From assembly GCF_000967265.1 (NCBI RefSeq), contig NZ_KQ033885.1, positions 1 through 64,000 on the forward strand: a stretch of 64,000 bases of DNA. Direction: 5' to 3'. A program made the translations under genes and the position numbers. Positions within the stretch are counted from its first letter, which is position 1, and the number at the start of each line of letters is the position of its first letter. Below, one piece after another: positions 54,990 to 62,933 of this stretch. This DNA is from Bifidobacterium mellis (GTDB lineage: Bacteria > Actinomycetota > Actinomycetes > Actinomycetales > Bifidobacteriaceae). The notes beneath the pieces were generated by a model, which was given only the letters and a program-made list of their open reading frames with translations, ran no database searches and was not told the DNA's origin.

Positions 54990-57017
54990 ATGAAGTTCCT
55001 CAACGGAGAATGGCTTGTGCGCGACGGTTTCGACGTCAAATATGCGGCCAACATCTACAGCGCGGATGTCGAAGAGAAGAAACTTATCCTCTACGCCCCC
55101 TTCCAGGTGATCAGGAATCCCGGCATGACCCTGGACGGAGGACTGCTTACCATCGAGGTGACATCCCCTCGCCCCGACATCATCACCACACGGATCATCA
55201 ACTACAGGCAGGATCACAGCCATGATCCCCAATTCACACTGAACCGGACTGATCCCCCGGTGAAGATTGAGGAGGATGAGAAGGGATGGACCTTCACCAG
55301 TGGCAGGCTGGCCCTGAAGATCGCCAAGGGTGACGCCATAGACTTCGAGTACGAGTATGAGGGCCGTCCGCTGACCAAGTCGGCGTGGAGGGGCAAGGCC
55401 TTGGTGACCGATGACGGTGGCAGGCCACACGTGGTCGAGTCCCTCAACCTGGGCGTGGGAGAGAAGATCTACGGCCTGGGCGAGCGTTTCACCAACTTCG
55501 TCAAGAATGGGCAGACGGTCACCATCTGGAATCAGGATGGTGGTACAGGCACGGCCCAGGCCTACAAGAACGTCCCCTTCTATATGAGCAACCGGGGGTA
55601 TGGGGTCTTTGTGGATTCCACTGACAAGGTGGAGTTCGAGATCGGTTCCGACGAGGTCTCCAAGGTCCAGTTCTCCGTCCCCGGCCAGGAGCTGACATAC
55701 TCGGTGATCGGCGGTCAGGACCTCAAGGGGGTGCTGAACACCTATACCGATCTGACCGGCAAACCCCCACTGGTCCCCGACTGGAGCTTCGGTTTGTGGC
55801 TGTCGACCTCCTTCACCACCGACTACGACGAGAAGACCGTCAACGAGTTCGTCGACGGCATGGCGGAGCGGGACATCCCCCTGTCGGTCTTCCACTTCGA
55901 CTGCCGCTGGATGGACGATCTGGAATGGTGCAACTTCGAGTGGAAGCACTCCGCCTTCCCGGACCCCGAGGGGATGCTGGCCCGCCTCCACCAGAAGGGT
56001 CTCAAGGTCTGTGCCTGGATCAACCCCTACATCGCCCAGAAATCCAAGCTCTTCAAGGAAGGGGCCGAGAAGGGGTACTTCATCAAGCGCACCGACGGCC
56101 AGGTCTGGCAGTGGGACAAGTGGCAGGCCGGCATGGCCATCGTCGATTTCACCAACCCCGAGGCAACGGCCTGGTACCAGAGTAAGCTCAGGCACCTGCT
56201 GGACCAGGGCGTGGACTGCTTCAAGACCGACTTCGGCGAGCGCATCCCCACCGAGGGCGTCGTCTATCACGACGGTTCCGACCCGGTCAAGATGCACAAC
56301 TACTACACCCTCCTGTACAACAAGGCCGTATATGACCTCCTGGTCGAGGTGAAGGGGGCCGACCAGGCCATCCTCTTCGCCCGTTCGGCGACGGTGGGTG
56401 GCCAGTGCTACCCGGTCCACTGGGGCGGGGACTGCACCTCCAACTACCCCTCCATGGCCGAAAGCCTGAGGGCCGGCCTCTCCTTCGGCATGAGCGGATT
56501 CGGTTACTGGAGCCACGACATCGCCGGCTTCGAGGACCAGCCCACTCCTGACATCTACAAGCGCTGGACCCAGTTCGGCCTCCTTTCCTCGCACTCCCGC
56601 TACCACGGGTCCAGCGCCTACAAGGTTCCCTGGCTATACGGGGATGAGGCCGTCGAGGTCACCCGTGAGTTCGCCAAGCTCAAGCAGCGTCTTGTGCCCT
56701 ATCTGATAAAGATGTCGCATGAGACCCATGAGACAGGTCTGCCCATGATGAGGGCCATGGTCCTGGAGTTCCCCAGCGATCCGACCTGTGAGGACATCGA
56801 CACCCAGTACATGTTGGGCGATGACATCCTGGTGGCCCCAATCTTCAACGAGGACGGGACCGCCCGCTTCTACGTGCCTGATGAGGGCACGGGCCGACCC
56901 TGGGCCAACATGTTGACCGGGAAGACCTATGAGCCCGGACGCTGGTACCAGGAGACCTACGACTACCAGACTCTGCCGGTCCTGGTCAGGCCCGGCACCG
57001 ACCCCCTCCACGTGTGA
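54990..57017 (+). CDS. GH31 alpha-xylosidase (YicI-type)
   Basis: A 675-residue cytosolic GH31 enzyme. The catalytic region has FHFDCRWMDDLEWCNFEWK near 300-318 (split), IAGF-type block GFGYWSHDIAGFED near 508 and CFKTDFGERIPTE with the nucleophile Asp at about 414, the KTDFGE form being that of E. coli YicI and other alpha-xylosidases rather than alpha-glucosidases. It would remove the terminal alpha-1,6-xylose from the non-reducing end of xyloglucan oligosaccharides. GGAAAGATAGG precedes the ATG. It lies 77 bases after the fucosidase and is followed by a hairpin. Confidence 0.93.
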   Translation: MKFLNGEWLVRDGFDVKYAANIYSADVEEKKLILYAPFQVIRNPGMTLDGGLLTIEVTSPRPDIITTRIINYRQDHSHDPQFTLNRTDPPVKIEEDEKGWTFTSGRLALKIAKGDAIDFEYEYEGRPLTKSAWRGKALVTDDGGRPHVVESLNLGVGEKIYGLGERFTNFVKNGQTVTIWNQDGGTGTAQAYKNVPFYMSNRGYGVFVDSTDKVEFEIGSDEVSKVQFSVPGQELTYSVIGGQDLKGVLNTYTDLTGKPPLVPDWSFGLWLSTSFTTDYDEKTVNEFVDGMAERDIPLSVFHFDCRWMDDLEWCNFEWKHSAFPDPEGMLARLHQKGLKVCAWINPYIAQKSKLFKEGAEKGYFIKRTDGQVWQWDKWQAGMAIVDFTNPEATAWYQSKLRHLLDQGVDCFKTDFGERIPTEGVVYHDGSDPVKMHNYYTLLYNKAVYDLLVEVKGADQAILFARSATVGGQCYPVHWGGDCTSNYPSMAESLRAGLSFGMSGFGYWSHDIAGFEDQPTPDIYKRWTQFGLLSSHSRYHGSSAYKVPWLYGDEAVEVTREFAKLKQRLVPYLIKMSHETHETGLPMMRAMVLEFPSDPTCEDIDTQYMLGDDILVAPIFNEDGTARFYVPDEGTGRPWANMLTGKTYEPGRWYQETYDYQTLPVLVRPGTDPLHV

Positions 57018-57039
57018 GCCGGATTCTGGTGCCACGTGC

Positions 57040-57073
57040 GGCCCTCCCCGGACCGGAAGGTCAGGGGAGGGCC
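57040..57073 (+). terminator. Terminator-like hairpin after alpha-xylosidase gene
   Basis: GGCCCTCCCC at 57040-57049 pairs perfectly with 57064-57073, with GACC/GGTC pairing inside around a GGAA loop. There is no U-tract. It separates the SGNH-GH29-GH31 unit from the GH5-GH43-GH42 unit. Confidence 0.65.
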
Positions 57074-57203
57074 TGGATTGCATAAATGAAAACGTCAATG
57101 GATGCATGCACTCTCGTAGGCCTCCCTCCGATTGGAGACCCAGCCGTCATGTGGTGCATCCCTTATCGATACAGCCTTATCGGCAGAAAGAAGTGGATGG
57201 TCC

Positions 57204-58283
57204 ATGACGACCGCCCTTGAATTCGTCAGAGAGTTGGGCCTGGGCTGGAACCTGGGCAACACCTTCGATGCTTTCCCCCTCCAAGGGGAGCATGAGAAGG
57301 CCGTGAAGGAGGGTCGGACCTGGACCCCGGAGGATCAGGAGAAACTCTGGTTCAACCAGCCCTTCACCCCTGAGTGCGCCCGCCTGGTCAAGCAGGCCGG
57401 GTTCGACACCATCCGCATCCCGGTCACCTGGGTGGAGTGGATTGACGGGGATGGCCACGTGGACGCCATCTGGATGAACGCGGTCCGCCGGGCCGTCGAC
57501 TGGAGTCTGGATGCCGGACTCAAGGTGATGGTCAACGTCCATCACGATGGTGGTGAGGGCGATCTCCCTTGGATTCGCAAGGCGGACAAGGACCCGGATG
57601 GGGTCTGCAGGCGGTTCGCCGGCCTCTGGCGTGAGATCGCCGACACATTCAAGGATTACGGGCAGGACCTCATCCTGGAGGGTGGCAACGAGATCGGCTT
57701 CGATGACATGGACCGGGACCAGGCCTATGTACTCCTGGAAAGGCTCAACCAGATTTTCGTCGACACGGTCAGGGCCAGCGGGTCGCACAACGCCGAGCGC
57801 TTCCTGCTGATTCCCGGTTACAACACCGACACGGCCATGACCTGTGACTCCCGTTACCGCCTTCCCAAGGACAGCGTAGCGGACCGGCTGATCGTATCCA
57901 TCCACTATTACTCCCCGGCCGACTTCGCCCTGGCCACACACGACACCACCTGGTGCAAACCCAGGCAGGAGTGGGGCAGCGAGGCGGACGTCAAGGCAGT
58001 GGAGGCCGATTTCGCCACCCAGCGCCGCCGCTTCGTCGATGCCGGCATCCCCGTGATCATCGGAGAATACGGTCTGCTCACCGAGGCCGTGGACGGGAAG
58101 AACCACGCCAGTAACCTCAAGTGGATATCGACCGTTCTGAGCTGCTGCCGGGAGAACGGATCCTGCCCGGTCCTCTGGGATACCTCCACCAAGGAGATGT
58201 GTTTCCTGGACCGGACCACCGGTCGCTTCTTCGACCCCGACATGGCCTCCTTATTCGCCCAGGCCAGGGCGGATCGCCGGTAG
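57204..58283 (+). CDS. Cytosolic GH5 endo-beta-glucanase
   Basis: A 359-residue GH5 enzyme lacking any signal peptide or accessory domain. GLGWNLGNTFDA near 12-23 is the GH5_4-type start; LEGGNEIGF has the acid/base Glu at about 163 (with Ile where most have Pro), and IIGEYG the nucleophile at about 288. Being intracellular, it should act on imported oligosaccharides, cutting long ones into single repeat units. It has no CBM, in contrast to the secreted GH5 at 42144. The start at 57204 lacks a strong Shine-Dalgarno (AGAAAG some 15 bases upstream). It starts the unit with GH43 and GH42 genes. Confidence 0.88.
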   Translation: MTTALEFVRELGLGWNLGNTFDAFPLQGEHEKAVKEGRTWTPEDQEKLWFNQPFTPECARLVKQAGFDTIRIPVTWVEWIDGDGHVDAIWMNAVRRAVDWSLDAGLKVMVNVHHDGGEGDLPWIRKADKDPDGVCRRFAGLWREIADTFKDYGQDLILEGGNEIGFDDMDRDQAYVLLERLNQIFVDTVRASGSHNAERFLLIPGYNTDTAMTCDSRYRLPKDSVADRLIVSIHYYSPADFALATHDTTWCKPRQEWGSEADVKAVEADFATQRRRFVDAGIPVIIGEYGLLTEAVDGKNHASNLKWISTVLSCCRENGSCPVLWDTSTKEMCFLDRTTGRFFDPDMASLFAQARADRR

Positions 58284-58295
58284 GAAGGTACCGCG

Positions 58296-59798
58296 ATGAC
58301 CCTGTTCAACTGCAAACCCGCCCGCCGGATCGCCTCAGGATTCCATCCGGACCCGACCATCTGCCGGGCCCCCTCGGGCCGCTACTTCCTGGTCAACAGC
58401 TCTTTCGAGTATTTCCCGGGCCTTCCCATATACGAGAGTGGTGACGGCAAGCACTGGGCACTGGTAGGGAACGCTATGGACCGCCCCTCGCAGTTCCCCT
58501 GCGAGGGCATGGGCAATAGCGGGGGTATCTATGCTCCCACCCTGCGCTGGCATGATGGCCTGTTCTACCTGATCGTCACCAACGTCAACAAGGGGACCAT
58601 GATCATGACCACGCCGGATCCCCACCAGGGATGGTCCGATCCTCTGTGGATCACGGGGTGGCCCGGTATCGACCCCACCCTCCTCTTCGATGACGATGGA
58701 ACCGTCTACATCTGCGGCAATGAGAGCGACCAGGTTGACCAGGAAGGCGAAAGGGAGGTCCCCGGTATCTACCTGTCCCGTCTGGATGTGGGCACGGGGA
58801 CCGTCCTCTCGAAGAGGGAGAGGATCTGCGGGGGGACCACCGGGGCAAATCCTGAGGGGCCCCACATGTACAAGAGGGATGGGCTCTACTATCTGATGTG
58901 GGCGGAGGGGGGCACCGAGGCTGGTCACATGGAGAACATGGCCCGTTCCGCCTCGCCCACAGGACCTTACGAGATGTGTCCGGGCAACCCCCTGATCACC
59001 AACCGGAGCACCCACCTGACCCTTCAGGCCATCGGCCACTGCGACTGCGCAGGATTCGATGAGGACCGTACCCTGATGGTCTTCCACGGAACCCGGAACA
59101 ACCATGAGTATCCCGCCCAGGGCTGGCTGGGCAGGGAGTCCTATGCGGTCTGGTTCGCTTGGAAGGATGGATGGCCCACCCTGGCCGACCAGTCCTACGA
59201 TGTCCCCCTTCTGGGCGAGGGGGAGGCCCTTGAGGATCAGATTGACTGGATCACCCCCTCCCTGGACAGGGCCGGTCGTTTCAGCGTGACCGGTTCGGGT
59301 GACCCAACGGCAGCCCGCATACTGGTGGAGGCCGCCGGCCATGACTTCGGCCTGGACGACGGGGCTCCCATGATCGGAACCCGACAGACCGACTTCCGCT
59401 GCACCTTCGAGGCCACCCTCCCAGACCCGGCCCAGTTGACTTGTGGCCAGGCCGGATTGGCCGTCTACGCCAATGCCGGCCATTACATGGATCTGTCGGT
59501 GCAACCTGCGCATAACGGTCTGGTACATGTCCAGGTCCAGGTACACAACGCCGGCCTGGTCAGCCTGGTGGGGTCCGCGGACCTGCCTGCCGGGGCACCC
59601 ATAGGCCTTGAGATCAGGGGGGACGAGATGGGTTACGCCTTCCGTGCTTCGGGCCGGGACGGGGATCATGATCTGGGTCATGCCCCGGGCAAGGTCCTCA
59701 GCTTCACCAACGCCGGCGGCTTCACCGGAATCCTTCTGGGGGTCTACGCCCACGGATCCGGACAAGTCATCTTCGATCCGGTGGCCTACCGGGTCTGA
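58296..59798 (+). CDS. GH43 arabinofuranosidase/xylosidase with C-terminal beta-sandwich
   Basis: A 500-residue cytosolic GH43 enzyme. The five-bladed propeller carries GFHPDPTICR (base Asp19), GIDPTLLFDDDG (pKa Asp at about 126) and NPEGPHMYK (acid Glu at about 187). The C-terminal 190 residues form a beta-sandwich as in GH43 subgroup with DUF1349-like domain (LTCGQAGLAVYAN onward). Either alpha-L-arabinofuranosidase or beta-xylosidase activity is possible; arabinose occurs on xyloglucan of Solanaceae and other plants. AGGAAGG is just upstream of the ATG, 13 bases after the GH5 stop. Confidence 0.88.
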   Translation: MTLFNCKPARRIASGFHPDPTICRAPSGRYFLVNSSFEYFPGLPIYESGDGKHWALVGNAMDRPSQFPCEGMGNSGGIYAPTLRWHDGLFYLIVTNVNKGTMIMTTPDPHQGWSDPLWITGWPGIDPTLLFDDDGTVYICGNESDQVDQEGEREVPGIYLSRLDVGTGTVLSKRERICGGTTGANPEGPHMYKRDGLYYLMWAEGGTEAGHMENMARSASPTGPYEMCPGNPLITNRSTHLTLQAIGHCDCAGFDEDRTLMVFHGTRNNHEYPAQGWLGRESYAVWFAWKDGWPTLADQSYDVPLLGEGEALEDQIDWITPSLDRAGRFSVTGSGDPTAARILVEAAGHDFGLDDGAPMIGTRQTDFRCTFEATLPDPAQLTCGQAGLAVYANAGHYMDLSVQPAHNGLVHVQVQVHNAGLVSLVGSADLPAGAPIGLEIRGDEMGYAFRASGRDGDHDLGHAPGKVLSFTNAGGFTGILLGVYAHGSGQVIFDPVAYRV

Positions 59799-59886
59799 GC
59801 AATCTGTACATTCGCAAAAACGACGAGAGAGGTCGCCCGCTATGGAGGCACTTGGTGCCCGTCGGACGACCTGAAGGAGATCGATC

Positions 59887-61926
59887 ATGAAACCGACATT
59901 CAGCAGCTTCCTGTTCGGGGGCGATTGGAATCCGGAACAGTGGCCGGAGGACACCTGGGAAGAGGACATCGAAAAACTCGAGGACGCCCACATCAACGAA
60001 GCCACCATCAACGTCTTCTCCTGGGCCCTCCTGCAACCTTCGGAAGACAGATATGACTTCTCCATGCTGGATAAGATCGTGGTCCTCCTGGTCAAGCACC
60101 GGTTCAACATCGTCATGGCTACGGGGACGGCGGCCCTGCCCGCCTGGATGGTCAGAACCCACCCAGAGGTGATCCGGACCGACCAGGAGGGAAAGCATCG
60201 CGTTTTCGGTGGGCGGCACAACTTCTGCCCCACCAGTGAATACTTCCGACAGGCATCCGGGGCACTGGCAGGCCATCTGGCCGAACGCTACGCCGACACC
60301 CCGGGCCTGGTGGCCTGGCATGTGGGCAACGAGTACGGCGGTGGCGGCGGCCTGTGTTACTGCGAGGGCTGTGCCCGCGCCTTCCGTGTCTGGCTTAAGG
60401 AGAAGTACGGCACGGTCCAGGCCCTCAACCAGGCCTGGTGCGCCAACTTCTGGAGCCACACCATCTATGACTGGGATGACGTGGTTCCACCCGTGATCAA
60501 CGGGGATGGGATCGGCGAGAACAAGTGTGTGATCTCCGGCCTGCAGATGGATTACCGCCGCTTCCAGGAGCAGGCACAGCTGGCTTGCTTCACCAATGAG
60601 CGTGACGCCATCCGCCGCCACGACGGTTCCACGCCGATCACCACCAACCTGATGGGGACCTTCAAGGACCTGGACTACTTCGAGTGGGCCCGGCAGATGG
60701 ACTTGGTCAGCTGGGACAATTATCCGGGCATGGACACCCCACCCAGTTTCACCGCAATGTCCCACGACCTCATGCGGGGGGTCGGCGGAGGCCGTCCCTT
60801 CATGCTGATGGAGCAAACGCCCAACCAGCAGAACTGGTTCCCCTTCTGCAAGGTCAAGCGGCCCGGCGAGGTCCGCAGACTCAGTTGGCAGGCCGTGGCC
60901 CATGGGGCCGACACGGTGCAGTTCTTCCAGATGAAACAGTCCCGGGGTGGCTGCGAGCGCTTCCACGGGGCTGTCATAGACCACAGCGGCAGTGAGGAAT
61001 CCCGGGTCTTCAAGGAGACCGCTGCCCTGGGGGCCGAACTGAATCGGGTGGGGGCCCGCCTCATGGGTAGCCGAGTGGTGGCCAAGGTGGCCATCATGTT
61101 CGACTGGCAGAGCTACTGGTCCCTGGAGGGTTGCGTAGGGCCCACGGCAGGTTTCTCCTACCCCCAGGAGGTCCACCGCTTCTACCGTCCCCTCTATCGC
61201 CGCAACCTGGCTGTGGATTTCATACCCAGCACGTCACCGGTCGAGACCCTGAAGAAGTATGACTTGGTTCTGGCCCCGGCCCTGATTTCCCTATTGCCCG
61301 GTGTGGCAGACCACCTGGAGTCCTATGTGTCCGACGGGGGCACCTTCGTCACCGGCTATATGGCCGGTATCCACGACGAACGTGACCTGGTGGTTCCAGG
61401 CGGGTATCCGGGTGTTCTGAGGAGGCTGACCGGGGTCTGGGTCGAGGAGATCGATGCCCTGGCGCCTGATGAAACCATACCGGTGGAAGGTCTGGCAGCT
61501 GTTGACGGACAGCCTGCCGGTCAGATCGTGGCCAGCCTGATTCATTGCGAGGGAGCCAAGCCCCTAGCCTCCTACGGGGGTGGCGACTTCTACGCCGGCA
61601 GCCCGGCCCTGACGGTGAACGATTTCGGCAGAGGTAGGGCCTACTTCGTTGGCACTCCCTTGGACGAGGCTGGCATGGATGCCTTCATGGATCCCATCGT
61701 TGACGGCCTGGGGCTCCCCGCGGTCGATACACCCAAGGATGTCAGCATTTCCATCCGCCAATCGGATGACGGGACCCGGTATGTCATCGTGATCAACTCG
61801 GCCCGCTCGCCAATTACCGCCGACCTTCCCCTCCTAAGGGGCGGTGAGGACCTCCTGGCCGGCGGCCGGGTGTCTGGCCCACTGGATCTGCCTCCCTACG
61901 GGGTGGCTCTGGTCGCACTGGCCTGA
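59887..61926 (+). CDS. GH42 beta-galactosidase
   Basis: A 679-residue cytosolic GH42 enzyme. FLFGGDWNPEQWPEDTWEED (split) begins the barrel at about 10-28; WHVGNEYGG gives the acid/base Glu at about 149, with a Cys-rich zinc-like cluster CYCEGC near 158, and FMLMEQTPNQQNW the nucleophile Glu at about 309. The trimerisation and C-terminal domains follow. AAGGAG precedes the ATG. In the locus it would remove beta-1,2-galactose from xyloglucan oligosaccharides after defucosylation; the enzyme is also widespread in bifidobacteria for other galactosides. Confidence 0.92.
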   Translation: MKPTFSSFLFGGDWNPEQWPEDTWEEDIEKLEDAHINEATINVFSWALLQPSEDRYDFSMLDKIVVLLVKHRFNIVMATGTAALPAWMVRTHPEVIRTDQEGKHRVFGGRHNFCPTSEYFRQASGALAGHLAERYADTPGLVAWHVGNEYGGGGGLCYCEGCARAFRVWLKEKYGTVQALNQAWCANFWSHTIYDWDDVVPPVINGDGIGENKCVISGLQMDYRRFQEQAQLACFTNERDAIRRHDGSTPITTNLMGTFKDLDYFEWARQMDLVSWDNYPGMDTPPSFTAMSHDLMRGVGGGRPFMLMEQTPNQQNWFPFCKVKRPGEVRRLSWQAVAHGADTVQFFQMKQSRGGCERFHGAVIDHSGSEESRVFKETAALGAELNRVGARLMGSRVVAKVAIMFDWQSYWSLEGCVGPTAGFSYPQEVHRFYRPLYRRNLAVDFIPSTSPVETLKKYDLVLAPALISLLPGVADHLESYVSDGGTFVTGYMAGIHDERDLVVPGGYPGVLRRLTGVWVEEIDALAPDETIPVEGLAAVDGQPAGQIVASLIHCEGAKPLASYGGGDFYAGSPALTVNDFGRGRAYFVGTPLDEAGMDAFMDPIVDGLGLPAVDTPKDVSISIRQSDDGTRYVIVINSARSPITADLPLLRGGEDLLAGGRVSGPLDLPPYGVALVALA

Positions 61927-62017
61927 CCGGCCAACGGTGAACCTGAGTATCCGGGTCCTGTTATGGCTGGCGTCAAGGAGATCCGGACCAGGATGGAGCT
62001 AGGGGTGTGGGCGAAAG

Positions 62018-62857
62018 TCAGGCGGTCGGATCTTCCTGCCCCCTGAAGGTCCGCTTGATCCAGGCGGTAGCGAGATGGGGCCAGATCTGTACGCAGGGTT
62101 CGATTCCATTGGTGCCCTGCCAGGCGGTCTCTTCGGTCCCCAGGCCCAGACCGTGGCCTCCATGGGGGAAGAGGTGGGCTTCCACGCTGACCCCGGCCTG
62201 CTTGCATGCTTCTACCAGCATGAGGGTGTTCTCCGGAGGGACCAGACCATCCTCCATGGTGTGCCAGACGAATACGGGCGGGGTCTTGCTGTCTATGTGC
62301 TTCTCGATGGAGACCGCCTCCAGGGCTGCCGGGTCCTCCTTCTTGTCGCCCAGGAGGTGGTCGATGCTCCCGCGGTGGGCGAGGGGGCCGGAGGTGATGA
62401 CCGGATAGCCCAGCATCAGGCCGTCGGGGCGGACGCCATCGGGGTCATAGCCGTGGGCCCTGAGGTCCTGGTCACCGGCGGTCGTGGCCAGGTTGGCCGC
62501 CAGGTGGCCACCGGCTGAGAAGCCCATGATACTGATGGCCTTGGGGTCCACGTGCCACTGGTCGGCGTGCTCACGGATGCGCTTCATGGCTTCGGCCGCC
62601 TCGACCAGGGCTGTCGGGTACACGGAGGGCCAGCAGGAATAGCGCAGGACGAAGGCATTGCAACCAGCCGCCAGGAACTGTACGGCGATGGGTTCGGCCT
62701 CCCTGTCGGAGGTCATCTCATAGCCACCCCCAGGGATGACCAGGACCGATGGGCGGGCCCGGTCCGGCACTACCTCCTCGCTGTTGTCCAGGCTGTAGCC
62801 GACGAACTTGGCCCGGCTGCCGTCGATCCCCTCGATCTCCTGTTCAAAATACTGCAT
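62018..62857 (-). CDS. Alpha/beta hydrolase, acetyl-esterase-like
   Basis: A 279-residue cytosolic hydrolase of the xylan-esterase/acetylesterase group. VLVIPGGGYEMTSDREAEP near 40 is the oxyanion-hole block, GFSAGGHLAANL near 114 the nucleophile elbow, and WHTMEDGLVPPENTL near 205 and HLFPHGGHGLGLG near 237 supply Asp and His. No signal peptide. Together with the SGNH hydrolase it may deacetylate imported oligosaccharides. GAGGATGAGAG precedes the ATG. It is transcribed leftward with the GH94 gene upstream of it, so it likely belongs to a second, convergent unit. Confidence 0.82.
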   Translation of the reverse strand: MQYFEQEIEGIDGSRAKFVGYSLDNSEEVVPDRARPSVLVIPGGGYEMTSDREAEPIAVQFLAAGCNAFVLRYSCWPSVYPTALVEAAEAMKRIREHADQWHVDPKAISIMGFSAGGHLAANLATTAGDQDLRAHGYDPDGVRPDGLMLGYPVITSGPLAHRGSIDHLLGDKKEDPAALEAVSIEKHIDSKTPPVFVWHTMEDGLVPPENTLMLVEACKQAGVSVEAHLFPHGGHGLGLGTEETAWQGTNGIEPCVQIWPHLATAWIKRTFRGQEDPTA

Positions 62858-62933
62858 CTGCTCTCATCCTCTTCGATAGTTAGGGCCCTCAGGCCATGGC
62901 TCATTGTAAATCACCGGATGACCCAGTGTCATC

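Noticed and set aside
51103-56606. Long minus-strand frames opposite the second binding protein, fucosidase and xylosidase
   Set aside because: All have the GC-skewed composition of third-position shadows and overlap genes with clear family motifs.
58335-61176. Long minus-strand frames opposite GH43 and GH42 genes
   Set aside because: Antisense shadows; no start site and no motifs.
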